DNA from: Bacillota bacterium
GTDB taxonomy: Bacteria > Bacillota > UBA4882 > UBA8346
Length of the DNA stretch: 64,000 nucleotides
Assembly (NCBI GenBank): GCA_023392595.1
Contig: JAEVYU010000034.1
Location: forward strand, 124,001-188,000
Reading direction: 5' to 3'
The notes beneath the pieces were generated by a model. It made no database searches. It had not been told where the DNA came from and saw only the letters and a program-made list of their open reading frames with translations. Below are positions 26,409 through 35,352 of the stretch, piece after piece. Each line of letters starts with the position of its first letter. The first letter of the stretch is position 1. The position numbers and the translations under genes are program-made.

Positions 26409-29360
26409 TTATTGAATCTCACAGGGTGTCCCGTTCAAGGTAAAACTGGTGGGTTTGGCATTGCTACCGCTATATGTGAGATTAAATCCAAAACTGACCG
26501 TACCTCCGTTTGCCGCAATACTGCTGTTGTAACCGAGACTGGTTACCGATACGGAGGTTCCGCTTTGCGTATAACCACCATTCCATAGGTTGGATATTTT
26601 CTGATTGCCGGAGAAGGCCCAAGCTAATGTCCAACCGCTGATCACTGTCCCGCTGTTATTGGTAATCGTAACGTTAACCGTGGCTCCACTGCCCCAGTCA
26701 TTGATAATGGAATAACCAACCCCTATTGAGGATTCCGAGGAAATTATATAGGCCGCTGATGCGACTGGCGAATCAGTCTTTCCGCTGGCCGTAGCATAGG
26801 CTTTCATCGTGGTGGTTTTGGATACCGTAATCGGTCCCGAATAGACCGCCGATGAACTTGTCGGGGTAGTGCCGTCGGTGGTATAGCGGATCGTCGCTCC
26901 GCTGGTGACGCAACTGATGGTTACGCTCTGGGCCGCGCTATAAGTTCCGGCCAACGGGCTAAAGGAAGGTGTGGCGACCTGCTGGGTGGAGCCTATCGTA
27001 TAAGTGGCCGAAGCTACCGCCGAATCAGTCATCCCCATGGCTGTAGCATAAGCTTTAATCGTAGTAGTGCCGGATACCGTAATCGCTCCGGAATATATCG
27101 CTGATGAACTTGTCGGTGTAGTGCCGTCAGTGGTGTACCGGATTGTCGCTCCACTGGTGGCGCAAGTGATGGCTACGCTTTGGGCCGTGGTATATGCACC
27201 CCCTGCCGGACTAAAGGTCGGCGTGGCAACCTGTTGGGTCGTACTGATTGTGTAAGTGGCCGATGCGACTGCCGAGTCGGTCATCCCGCCGGCTGTGGCA
27301 TAGGCTTTAATTGTAGTGGTGGCTGAAACCGTAATCGGTCCGGAATACACTTTCGAGGCGCTGGTTGGAGTACTACCATCCGTGGTATACCGAATCGTAG
27401 CCCCGCTGGTCGCGCAACTAATGGCCACGCTCTGGGGCGTGCTATACGTACCCCCCGCCGGACTGAAGGTTGGGGTAGCAACTACCTTGGATGGACCCGG
27501 CTCATTGCCATAGAGAAGCTTCGTCCCATCGTAAACCGGGATATAAGCGGTTTTAGCCGCAGTACCCGACGCGAGTCCGGTATAGGAAAAATCATTGGCT
27601 GGATTCCAAAAGCTGGTTCCGCTGGGCGCCCCAATCCTGAATTGCACTTCAGCTGCATATTGGGATTGGCCGCCGGGATAGATATTGGTGCCGTCGTTAA
27701 AAGTAATTTTGATATAATAAATATTGCCGCTGTATTGGGTAATCGAAGAAATGGTCACCGGAAACTCAACATAATTGGTCGTTACAGTAAGGTCACTTAC
27801 TTTATAACCTGCGGCAAAAACCTCCGATAAATCCATATAATAATTGAATGACAAATTCTTAACGAATCTTGCCGGCCAACCGGAGCGGTTATTGCATAGG
27901 GCCTTAATTTCCGAGTAGTTATTCCCCGATGAATTGACAGATGCCTCGACAAAAAACTCATCCTCCACAGTTTCCGCAGCTGGGAAATTACTTAGCGGAG
28001 TACCGCCGTAAAGGCTATACATTTTGGCTAACACCCCGACGAAAGCCGCGTTATAATCGCAAGCCACTTCATTGGTGGTATAATTGCTGATCTCATCGGT
28101 GTATCCATCAGAACTATTTGGCCCCCCGACTAATGCGCCATAAAGAGTATGACGGTGATTGACGGGAGTACCCTGGCTATCACACCATGAACCGTGGGCA
28201 GTCCGGTGATGCGGATGTTTGGGAGGATTATTGCCAAATCCCACCACATAACTGCTGTTTCTGGGATTGGAACCCAGAGCGTAATCGACTTGCCGTGCGG
28301 CGAAATTTTGATACCTGGATTTTAAAGTGGTATCGGTAATCATATCGCTATAAACAAAAGCGAGAAACGCCGTGTTCATGGCATAACGTAGCGAACCCCA
28401 TGTGTCGAGCCAAGCCAGTCCGCCCGGAGTATAGGTTACCTTTTCACCATTATAACCCACAGTCCACCAATCCAAATACATCTTCGCAAAGGTATGATAC
28501 CTTTCTTTCCCGGTGAGCCGGGCCAATAAAATTAAAGCGCCGTAATGGGCATCATCCCAGCCGTGAGTCCACTTATACTCAATGTCGCTGGTTTGACCCT
28601 GTTTATTTAACTTGTCGACATAGGATTCCGCCTTCGTCAGATAAGTACTGTCCCCTGTGGCTACATAGAGCCAGGCGGCAGCCCAAACCAGCTCATCCCA
28701 AAAACCGCTATAGGAAGTATAATAGCTGTTGGCTGCCGTATAAGTGGAATCACTTCTTACCGAGTCGGCTAATGCAAATAAACTTTTAGCATGGGAAAGG
28801 TAGGTGCTGTTATCAAATAATTTTGCCCCAATGGCTAAAGCTGCAGCGGTTCCGGCGCAGACACAAGAAGCGTTGCAGGTATAATAGGGGCGGGTCATCT
28901 TTTTCTCAATCACTTCCACTGGTCCCCACCAGGAATGATCGGTTCCGCCATCCCCGACTTGGTAAACCAAACTGGTTCCACGGTCGCATTTCACAAAATA
29001 ATCCAAGGCAAATTTGAGGTTATTTTCCAACGAGGTATACTGGCCGGCGTCTTTGATAGCCGCTCCATATTCATACATCGACCAGCCCAGCATCGCAGCA
29101 GAGTAGGCCATGGGTAAACCGAATTTCACATGATCGCCTGCATCGTACCAACCGCCGGTGATATAATCCGAGGTGCAGGAGTCGCCGCGCCATTGTTTGG
29201 CCCGGTTCCAATCCGGTAAAACTCCCGATTGCTGGCATTCATAAAAATAAATCGATTTCTGCAAGGCCTCGCCGTAATTAAAAGCCGCAAATACGGAGTT
29301 CGTGGAAAACAACGTTACCGCAATCAAACAAAAGAGCAACACCAAACAGGTTCTTTTCAT
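26409..29360 (-). CDS. secreted GH9 cellulase with CBM3c, three CHB_HEX_C modules and CBM2
   Basis: 983 residues, the largest enzyme here: signal peptide (1-25), GH9 (about 26-460; GGWYDAGDHVKFGLP, HPHHRTAHGSW, TNEVACDYNAAFVGVL), CBM3c (about 470-628), three chitobiase-C-type modules (about 632-706, 711-787, 792-868) and CBM2 (about 877-983). Its catalytic domain is clearly more distant from the other three GH9s and closer to the classic clostridial GH9-CBM3c processive endoglucanase type. GAGGAGG precedes the start. It lies downstream of the GH48 gene after a 225-bp gap that holds no gene. Confidence 0.93.
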   Translation of the reverse strand: MKRTCLVLLFCLIAVTLFSTNSVFAAFNYGEALQKSIYFYECQQSGVLPDWNRAKQWRGDSCTSDYITGGWYDAGDHVKFGLPMAYSAAMLGWSMYEYGAAIKDAGQYTSLENNLKFALDYFVKCDRGTSLVYQVGDGGTDHSWWGPVEVIEKKMTRPYYTCNASCVCAGTAAALAIGAKLFDNSTYLSHAKSLFALADSVRSDSTYTAANSYYTSYSGFWDELVWAAAWLYVATGDSTYLTKAESYVDKLNKQGQTSDIEYKWTHGWDDAHYGALILLARLTGKERYHTFAKMYLDWWTVGYNGEKVTYTPGGLAWLDTWGSLRYAMNTAFLAFVYSDMITDTTLKSRYQNFAARQVDYALGSNPRNSSYVVGFGNNPPKHPHHRTAHGSWCDSQGTPVNHRHTLYGALVGGPNSSDGYTDEISNYTTNEVACDYNAAFVGVLAKMYSLYGGTPLSNFPAAETVEDEFFVEASVNSSGNNYSEIKALCNNRSGWPARFVKNLSFNYYMDLSEVFAAGYKVSDLTVTTNYVEFPVTISSITQYSGNIYYIKITFNDGTNIYPGGQSQYAAEVQFRIGAPSGTSFWNPANDFSYTGLASGTAAKTAYIPVYDGTKLLYGNEPGPSKVVATPTFSPAGGTYSTPQSVAISCATSGATIRYTTDGSTPTSASKVYSGPITVSATTTIKAYATAGGMTDSAVASATYTISTTQQVATPTFSPAGGAYTTAQSVAITCATSGATIRYTTDGTTPTSSSAIYSGAITVSGTTTIKAYATAMGMTDSAVASATYTIGSTQQVATPSFSPLAGTYSAAQSVTISCVTSGATIRYTTDGTTPTSSSAVYSGPITVSKTTTMKAYATASGKTDSPVASAAYIISSESSIGVGYSIINDWGSGATVNVTITNNSGTVISGWTLAWAFSGNQKISNLWNGGYTQSGTSVSVTSLGYNSSIAANGGTVSFGFNLTYSGSNAKPTSFTLNGTPCEIQ

Positions 29361-29585
29361 TTAAGTACCTCCTCGTTATTGTTCCTGATTTCATAACTTC
29401 ATGGTACAAACTATAAAAATTACCGGATATCCTCTGAAAAAAGCTGGAGCTGCCGGAAAAAAATTTGGATCGCTAGAGATATAAAATATATAAACTTTGC
29501 CATTTCAATGGCCAGTATATTGGATATCTCCTGGATTTTAAAAACAGTTTCCGACAGCCTCAGCAATGAACCAAGCGTTGAAAGG

Positions 29586-32432
29586 CTATTGAACCTGGCA
29601 GGCCGTTCCGTTCAGGGTAAAACTGGACGGTTTGGCGTTACTGCCGCTGTACGTCAGATTGAATCCAAAACTAGCCGTACCTCCGTTTGCCCCAATCGTC
29701 CCATTATAATTAAGATTGGTCACGGATATCGCGGTACCGTTCTGCGTATAGCTGCCATTCCACATATTGGATATTTTTTGATTCCCCGGGAAAGTCCAGG
29801 CTAATGTCCACCCGCTAAGGGCCGCCGTACTGTTATTGGTAATTGTAACGTTAACCGTGGCGCCATTCCCCCAGTCGTTGGCAATGGAATAGGTCACCGC
29901 ATACGACGATGAAGCGGAAATCGTATAGGTTGCCGTGGCAACTGCCGAATCCGTCATTCCGCTGGCCGTGGCATAGGCTTTCATCGTAGTGGTTTTTGAT
30001 ACCGCGATCGGTCCCGAATATATCGCCGATGAACTCGTCGGAGTACTGCCGTCGGTGGTATAACGGATAGTTGCCCCGCTGGTCGCGCAGCTTATGGTCA
30101 CGCTCTGGGCCGTGTTATAAACCCCTCCCGTAGGGCTAAAGGTCGGCGTGGCAACTTGCTGGGTAGCGCCGATCGTATAGGCCGCCGTGGCAACTGCCGA
30201 ATCCGTCATTCCGCTGGCCGTGGCATAGGCTTTAATCGTGGTGGTTTTTGATACCGAGATCGGTCCCGAATACACCATCGAAGAACTCGTCGGAGTACTG
30301 CCGTCGGTGGTATAACGGATGGTTGCCCCGCTGGTCGCACAACCGATGGTCACGCTCTGGGCTGTACTATATGAACCGGCTGCCGGACTAAAGGTCGGAG
30401 TGGCTGTTGCATTTGCCGTCCCCGCTAAATAAACGTAGTACAGGGCATTAGCCATGGCGATATCCGCCTGGGCCCAAAAACGGTGATACTTAAATACCGG
30501 CGCCGTTCCGTTATTATGCGCATCGACCACCTTCTGATAGCTGGGATCGTTTTTGTAACGCGGGCGCATATCGATGAAAGTCATGCCGTTTTTAAGAGTA
30601 GCTCCTTGCGCATTTGTCCCGCTATAACTGGTCGGTATGTATACCTCATCAAAGAAGCGGGAATAATCGGATCGGGTTTCATCACAGGCAACTCCAATAG
30701 TGTCGCGGTATAGATTCCACATCCGGTCCAGCAATTTCGCAGCGGTTTCTTTAGCGGTCGTGTGAACGGATCCCGTATACTTTTGATAGGCCGCAGCATA
30801 ATAGATGAGGGCTTTTGCCAAACCCGCAGCCACACCCACATCATTGGTATAACTGGAAACCGTACAATGCAAATTGGTGTTATTGGTCGCGGTTCCCGTC
30901 CAGGTATCGGGTTGGCCGGACCATGTCAGATCACTGGGAATCATATAGGAGTCATCGTTGTCATCCACAATTGTATTTGATATTGCCCAGTTGGCCCACT
31001 TATCGACCAGATTTTTAACTTTACTGTCACCGGTCAGGTAATAATACTCCATCATCCGTTCCATACCCCAGGCCTGCATACCGAACCAGCGGTTGCTCGG
31101 CGGATCATGGTATACCGGTTGCCAATCGTAAACCATTTTGTAAAAGGTGCTTGAACCGGATGGATATGCCATGTACCGGCCGTTATAGCTGTTGGTGACT
31201 CCCCCGGCAATGGCTCCTTCATTGCTTTGCAAATATTGATAGAGCTCAATCTGACGTTGCAGACTGGTCGTCCAGTCTCTTTTACCATAGGAGGACAAAG
31301 GGGTGAATGCCGCATCAGTGGATAAAACGTAAGCGGCCACCGGATTCTGATAGCCCTGGTGGATATGGGAACAGCCAATACGCCAGCTCCAAGAACCGTC
31401 AGTGGATCCTCCCCAAGATGTATACCAGGAAAGCATATAATGACAGCTATCATAGCCTGTCCCAGCGGTGGAAGCAGCTTGAACTCCAATGGGACGGAAA
31501 TATTTATCAAACATCGTATATCTTAAATAATCGCCCATCTTGGCGGCCTTTGCGGTGTAGGTAGACAAAGTGGACTCTTTGCCCTGTTCTTTTGCCCATA
31601 AATACGCCCAATAGGAAGCTTGAATCTGTCTGGCATCCGCATCGGAAGCCGATGTATACCGCCATTGTTTGGAGGGAGTTCCGAAGGTGCCGAATATCGG
31701 CAAAAACCCTCCGTTACTACCAGCGCCCCAATTAAAACTCTCCCAGGAAGGATGGGGTACGGTTTCCCACACCGACTCCTGCGGGCCCCGTTGGTAGGTA
31801 TTGATATAGGAACAGCGGCTGGTGCCGTCACCATGATTGCCATATCCGTACCAGTTATCCACATCCATCAGCCAATGCATCTGGTAAAATCGATTACTAC
31901 CATAGGCAGCCTTTAACTGACTGTCCAACGGATCGGTGCCTGTTGGCGCCGACGAATTTCCGGTATTCGGATAATCGCTGGGTAAATCCAATTCCGGCGC
32001 ATAGCTCGCCGGTGAGCTCGGGTTGTAAGTGCTTAACCCCAGTTGATCACTGGTAGTTGGAATAATATAGGTTTCCGCCTTATCCCAAGCCGTTTTGTAA
32101 TAACTCCAGTCCCCGGTGAGTTTTCCGTAAGTAGCGCCCAGCCAGGTTAGATAACTGAAAGCTTCGCTGGTGGTCAGATGACCATAGTCAGGAGCCTCGA
32201 CCATCAGAGTCTCTACACAGTGATAAGGAACTCCTTCCTGACTAAGATAACCGCTGTTTTGAAGATTGGTAAACAGCTCCATAAATCGGTTGTAGTATTC
32301 GCTGGGGTCGGTAGCGGCAAAGGCACGACCGCTTAAGCCCCCAAATTGTCCAGGCAGCACATTGGCGGTTACGACCAAAAGCAGGATGGCCAAACCGAAA
32401 AACCATTTTTTACTGATTGATTTTCCGTTCAT
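29586..32432 (-). CDS. secreted GH48 cellobiohydrolase with two CHB_HEX_C modules and CBM2
   Basis: GH48 enzymes are reducing-end exocellulases and usually the most abundant cellulase. 948 residues: signal peptide (about 1-40), GH48 domain (about 43-673) starting YYNRFMELFTNLQ, with HCVETLMVEAPDYGH carrying the catalytic acid Glu, and SVHTTAKETAAKLLDRMW and FIDMRPRYKNDPSY near the end, then two chitobiase-C-type modules and CBM2. The start is ATG 32432 with AAGGAGG seven bases upstream. The in-frame GTG at 32438 is too close to the ribosome site. It is the first full gene of the operon, behind a promoter with an operator-like palindrome and a possible leader ORF. Synergy with the GH9 enzymes is expected from the families. 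Confidence 0.95.
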   Translation of the reverse strand: MNGKSISKKWFFGLAILLLVVTANVLPGQFGGLSGRAFAATDPSEYYNRFMELFTNLQNSGYLSQEGVPYHCVETLMVEAPDYGHLTTSEAFSYLTWLGATYGKLTGDWSYYKTAWDKAETYIIPTTSDQLGLSTYNPSSPASYAPELDLPSDYPNTGNSSAPTGTDPLDSQLKAAYGSNRFYQMHWLMDVDNWYGYGNHGDGTSRCSYINTYQRGPQESVWETVPHPSWESFNWGAGSNGGFLPIFGTFGTPSKQWRYTSASDADARQIQASYWAYLWAKEQGKESTLSTYTAKAAKMGDYLRYTMFDKYFRPIGVQAASTAGTGYDSCHYMLSWYTSWGGSTDGSWSWRIGCSHIHQGYQNPVAAYVLSTDAAFTPLSSYGKRDWTTSLQRQIELYQYLQSNEGAIAGGVTNSYNGRYMAYPSGSSTFYKMVYDWQPVYHDPPSNRWFGMQAWGMERMMEYYYLTGDSKVKNLVDKWANWAISNTIVDDNDDSYMIPSDLTWSGQPDTWTGTATNNTNLHCTVSSYTNDVGVAAGLAKALIYYAAAYQKYTGSVHTTAKETAAKLLDRMWNLYRDTIGVACDETRSDYSRFFDEVYIPTSYSGTNAQGATLKNGMTFIDMRPRYKNDPSYQKVVDAHNNGTAPVFKYHRFWAQADIAMANALYYVYLAGTANATATPTFSPAAGSYSTAQSVTIGCATSGATIRYTTDGSTPTSSSMVYSGPISVSKTTTIKAYATASGMTDSAVATAAYTIGATQQVATPTFSPTGGVYNTAQSVTISCATSGATIRYTTDGSTPTSSSAIYSGPIAVSKTTTMKAYATASGMTDSAVATATYTISASSSYAVTYSIANDWGNGATVNVTITNNSTAALSGWTLAWTFPGNQKISNMWNGSYTQNGTAISVTNLNYNGTIGANGGTASFGFNLTYSGSNAKPSSFTLNGTACQVQ

Positions 32433-32447
32433 TTTCACGCCTCCTTA

Positions 32448-32501
32448 TCATTTTTTATTTTTAACCCTTGGAAAAACCCTCAGACAATTCCCATGCGTCA
32501 T
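32448..32501 (-). CDS. possible leader peptide upstream of the GH48 gene
   Basis: A 17-codon ORF (MTHGNCLRVFPRVKNKK) with an excellent AAAGGAGG site before its ATG ends 15 bp before the GH48 start. Such a strong ribosome site on so short an ORF suggests a translated leader that loads or regulates the mRNA. A four-codon ATG frame also follows the same site. There is no attenuator hairpin and no codon bias towards one amino acid, so the role is unknown and it may be non-functional. Confidence 0.35.
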   Translation of the reverse strand: MTHGNCLRVFPRVKNKK

Positions 32502-32571
32502 CCCTCCTTTCAAAAAACACGATACATTTAAATCTAGTTATTCATTCCATATGTTGCTATTTTTGTATTCG

Positions 32572-32588
32572 TTGTAAAATATTTACAA
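32572..32588. promoter_or_regulatory. operator-like palindrome at the cellulase promoter
   Basis: TTGTAAAATATTTACAA is a perfect 7-bp inverted repeat (TTGTAAA/TTTACAA) around a 3-bp centre. It begins about 5 bp downstream of the -10 box, covering the expected transcription start, where a repressor would block initiation. No regulator gene is adjacent, so the binding protein is unknown. Confidence 0.55.
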
Positions 32589-32592
32589 TTAT

Positions 32593-32621
32593 ATTTTATA
32601 ATATCTTTAACAATTACTCAA
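32593..32621 (-). promoter_or_regulatory. putative promoter of the cellulase operon
   Basis: Minus strand TTGAGT (32616-32621), 17-bp spacer, TAAAAT (32593-32598) in very AT-rich DNA. The transcript would have a leader of about 150 nt before GH48. The AT richness makes false positives likely, but spacing and the adjacent palindrome support it. Confidence 0.5.
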
Positions 32622-32697
32622 TAAATAATTTTCAAATTTTTAATATTTGTCAGGATATTGCGCTCATGGTTTTGTTTTAAGAGGTCTATCATAATAG

Positions 32698-32737
32698 GAA
32701 ACGGGACTGACTCAAAGGATAGAGACAGCCCCGTTTT
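32698..32737 (-). terminator. terminator after the liv operon, related to the GGCTGTCTC repeat
   Basis: AAACGGG and CTG pair with CAG and CCCGTTT in an interrupted stem around CTCAAAGGATAGAGA. It lies 50-90 bp beyond the livF stop. Its inner part (ACTGACTCAAA, GAGACAGCC) resembles the ends of the dispersed inverted repeats at 40.3 and 63.2 kb, so it may be a shortened copy used as a terminator. Confidence 0.6.
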
Positions 32738-32789
32738 AGGGAGAACAAATCCGCATTGGAAAATAGTTCATTCTTAAAATCAACAAACC

Positions 32790-33521
32790 CTAAAGGCACC
32801 GGGAAGCAGTCTTATGCCCCAAATATGCCTCCTTTACCTGGTCGTTGGCAAGTAATTCTTTCCCGGTACCCTTTAAAGTGATTCGCCCGGTCTCCATTAC
32901 ATAGCCGACATCGGCAATATGCAAGGCGGCATTGGCATTTTGCTCGATCAAAAGGATGGTCACACCTTGTTTATGAATTTCCTGAATGATTGCAAAAATG
33001 TCCTTCACAATAAGCGGCGCCAAACCCAGGGAAGGTTCGTCCATCATCAACAGTTTCGGTCTGGACAGCAAAGCCCGCCCCACAGCCAGCATTTGTTGTT
33101 CCCCGCCGGAAAGGGTCCCCGCCGACTGCCAGGAACGTTCTTTTAAAATCGGAAAAAGGCTGTATACCCATTCAATATCCGACTGAATCCCTTTTTCATC
33201 GGTCCGGGTAAAAGCCCCGATTTTTAAATTTTCAAGCACCGATAAATTGGAAAACACCCTGCGCCCTTCGGGAACCAATGTAATCCCGCTGGGAGCCAGC
33301 CGATGGGTTTTAATTTTTAACAAATCTTGATCGTTGTAAGTGATGGAACCGCTCACCGGCTTAACCAGACCGACAACCGAACGTAAAGTAGTACTCTTGC
33401 CGGCGCCGTTAGCCCCCACCAAGGTGACGATCTTACCCTCTTCCACTTCGAGGCTGATATCCTTTAACGCCTCAATGCCGCCGTAAGAAACCACCAAATT
33501 TTCAATTTTAAGCACTTTCAT
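32790..33521 (-). CDS. livF: branched-chain amino acid ABC transporter ATP-binding protein LivF
   Basis: Cytoplasmic ATPase of 243 residues with Walker A GANGAGKST, signature LSGGEQQM and Walker B LLMMDEPSLGLAP, characteristic of LivF. It pairs with LivG to power import through LivH/LivM. ATG 33521 overlaps the end of livG. GTG 33515 is an alternative with better spacing to GGGGGTGG. It is the last gene of the operon. Confidence 0.93.
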   Translation of the reverse strand: MKVLKIENLVVSYGGIEALKDISLEVEEGKIVTLVGANGAGKSTTLRSVVGLVKPVSGSITYNDQDLLKIKTHRLAPSGITLVPEGRRVFSNLSVLENLKIGAFTRTDEKGIQSDIEWVYSLFPILKERSWQSAGTLSGGEQQMLAVGRALLSRPKLLMMDEPSLGLAPLIVKDIFAIIQEIHKQGVTILLIEQNANAALHIADVGYVMETGRITLKGTGKELLANDQVKEAYLGHKTASRCL

Positions 33522-34278
33522 CCACCCCCAAATAAGCCTCAATTACTTTTGGATCATTTTGTACCTCTGAAGGGGTGCCGTTGGCAATTAGAACGCCATA
33601 ATCCAGTACCGAAACTCTCTGGGAAATACCCATGACCACATCCATATGGTGCTCAATCAATAAAATGGTGAGATCATATTCTGCGCGGATTTCTTTAATG
33701 AAGTCGGTTAAATCCACTGCTTCTTTCGGATTCATTCCGGCGGCCGGTTCATCCAGCAGCAACAGTTTAGGTTTGGTTGCCAAGGCCCTGGCAATTTCCA
33801 ATCTGCGCTGCAACCCATAAGGTAAAGAACTGGCTTTGTCGCTTTGATACTCCAACAATCCGACTCTTTCCAACAAGGCAAGGGATTCGCGGCGCATTTC
33901 TTTTTCTTCCTTACGGTACCTGGGCAGCTTTAAGACAGCTTCAAAATAGCCGGAATCCAGATGAACATGGCAGCCGATTAACACGTTGTCCAGTACGCTC
34001 AAATCTTTAAAAAGCCTAATATTTTGAAAGGTTCTGGCGATCCCAAGTTTCGTAATCAAATCGGGTCTCATACCGGCCACTTCCTGATCCATAAAAACGA
34101 TTTGGCCCCGGGTCGGCTTATAAACACCGGTAATCATATTGAAGACAGTCGTCTTGCCGGCGCCGTTGGGTCCAATCAATCCGACAATCTCCCCGGCCGC
34201 CAACTGCAAGTTGAAATCCCTGACCGCCGTTAAACCTCCAAATTGCATTGTAATCGCTTTCATATCCAAAACATTCAT
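33508..34278 (-). CDS. livG: branched-chain amino acid ABC transporter ATP-binding protein LivG
   Basis: ATPase of 256 residues with Walker A GPNGAGKTT, an LPYGLQRRLEIARAL signature region (LivG-type, degenerate LSGGQ) and Walker B LLLLDEPAAGMNP. The ATG at 34278 overlaps the livM stop as TGATG, with AAAGGAGG eight bases upstream, so the two are translationally coupled. The partner is LivF. Confidence 0.93.
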   Translation of the reverse strand: MNVLDMKAITMQFGGLTAVRDFNLQLAAGEIVGLIGPNGAGKTTVFNMITGVYKPTRGQIVFMDQEVAGMRPDLITKLGIARTFQNIRLFKDLSVLDNVLIGCHVHLDSGYFEAVLKLPRYRKEEKEMRRESLALLERVGLLEYQSDKASSLPYGLQRRLEIARALATKPKLLLLDEPAAGMNPKEAVDLTDFIKEIRAEYDLTILLIEHHMDVVMGISQRVSVLDYGVLIANGTPSEVQNDPKVIEAYLGVDESA

Positions 34279-35351
34279 CAACGGTTACCTCCTTTGGCTA
34301 GAGGCTTTTTCCTGGTGAAAGGCTTAAGCCAGAAATCTTTGTTCAGCACGGCATTCCAACTGAATTCGTTGGTGCCCATCAAACCGTGCCGATAAAAGAG
34401 GACCACTACCATTAACAGAGCCGAAAAAACCACCGCCCTGAGACCAACTTTACCATTAAGGATGACAAATCCCAGATCCATCGACTCATCCAAAAATCTC
34501 AGGACTTCGTTGCCAATGGTCACGATGAATGAAGCAATAATCGAACCGGTGAGACTGCCCATTCCTCCGAGGACTACAATCAATAAAATATTAAAAGTAA
34601 AGATAAAATTGAACATCTTGGGATCAATCGTTCCAAGCAAATTTCCCAGTAATCCGCCGCCGATACCGGCAAAAAAAGCACCGGTTGCAAAGGAAATGGT
34701 TTTATGTTTAAAGAGGTTAATCCCCATGCTCTCCGCGGCGATCTCATCTTCGCGGATCGCTTTTAAGGCCCTGCCGTAACTGCTATTAATCAAGGAAACA
34801 AGGACCACCAATGTAAAGGCAGCCATTCCAAAACTCCACCACAAGTTGGTCACTGCCGGAATGCCCTTTAAACCCAGAGCTCCATTGGTAATACTTTGGG
34901 TATTGGTAAAAACCACCCGGATGATCTCGCCAAACCCCAATGTAGCAATGGCAAGATAATCACCCTTAAGCCGCAGGGTCGGAGCGCCAATCAAATAAGC
35001 AACAAATGCAGCCAAGATTCCGCCGATTATCAATGCGATGGGAAAAGGCATCTGTAAAGTATCCAATGGTTTTATCAAAGGAGCCATATAAAAGATCTGT
35101 TCTTTGGTAGCCTGCGACATGGTCAAAAGGGCCGTAGCATAAGCGCCTACCGCCATAAATCCGGCATGTCCCAATGAAAAAAGCCCGGTGAATCCGTTAA
35201 TCAGGTTCAAGCTCAATCCCAGAATGGCATAAATGGCGCAGACATTTAAAATCCGCACAACATACATATCAAGATTTTTTTGAGCGTAAAACAAAAAAAC
35301 AATCAGCAACAATACCGCAATAAGGGTTAAAATTGCATTTCTCCGTTTCAT
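34278..35351 (-). CDS. livM: branched-chain amino acid ABC transporter permease LivM
   Basis: 357 residues, about ten membrane segments, with the LivM signatures YAILGLSLNLINGFTGLFSLGHAGFMAVGAYATALL, here seen as separate blocks, and GALGLKGIP, AIREDEIAAESMGIN (the ATPase-coupling loop) and GGMGSLTGSI. The polar C-terminal tail (about 30 residues) is cytoplasmic. It starts 1 bp after livH ends. Confidence 0.92.
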   Translation of the reverse strand: MKRRNAILTLIAVLLLIVFLFYAQKNLDMYVVRILNVCAIYAILGLSLNLINGFTGLFSLGHAGFMAVGAYATALLTMSQATKEQIFYMAPLIKPLDTLQMPFPIALIIGGILAAFVAYLIGAPTLRLKGDYLAIATLGFGEIIRVVFTNTQSITNGALGLKGIPAVTNLWWSFGMAAFTLVVLVSLINSSYGRALKAIREDEIAAESMGINLFKHKTISFATGAFFAGIGGGLLGNLLGTIDPKMFNFIFTFNILLIVVLGGMGSLTGSIIASFIVTIGNEVLRFLDESMDLGFVILNGKVGLRAVVFSALLMVVVLFYRHGLMGTNEFSWNAVLNKDFWLKPFTRKKPLAKGGNR

Positions 35352-35352
35352 T

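Noticed and set aside
29361..29585. Internal promoter or terminator between GH48 and the large GH9 gene
   Set aside because: The 225-bp gap has short inverted repeats (CCATT/AATGG) and AT-rich runs, but no convincing -35/-10 pair or stem with T-run.
15493..32432. Cellulosome with dockerins or scaffoldin
   Set aside because: None of the seven enzymes ends in the duplicated calcium-loop dockerin repeats and no cohesin-like gene is present. They end in CBM2, CBM3 or the catalytic domain.
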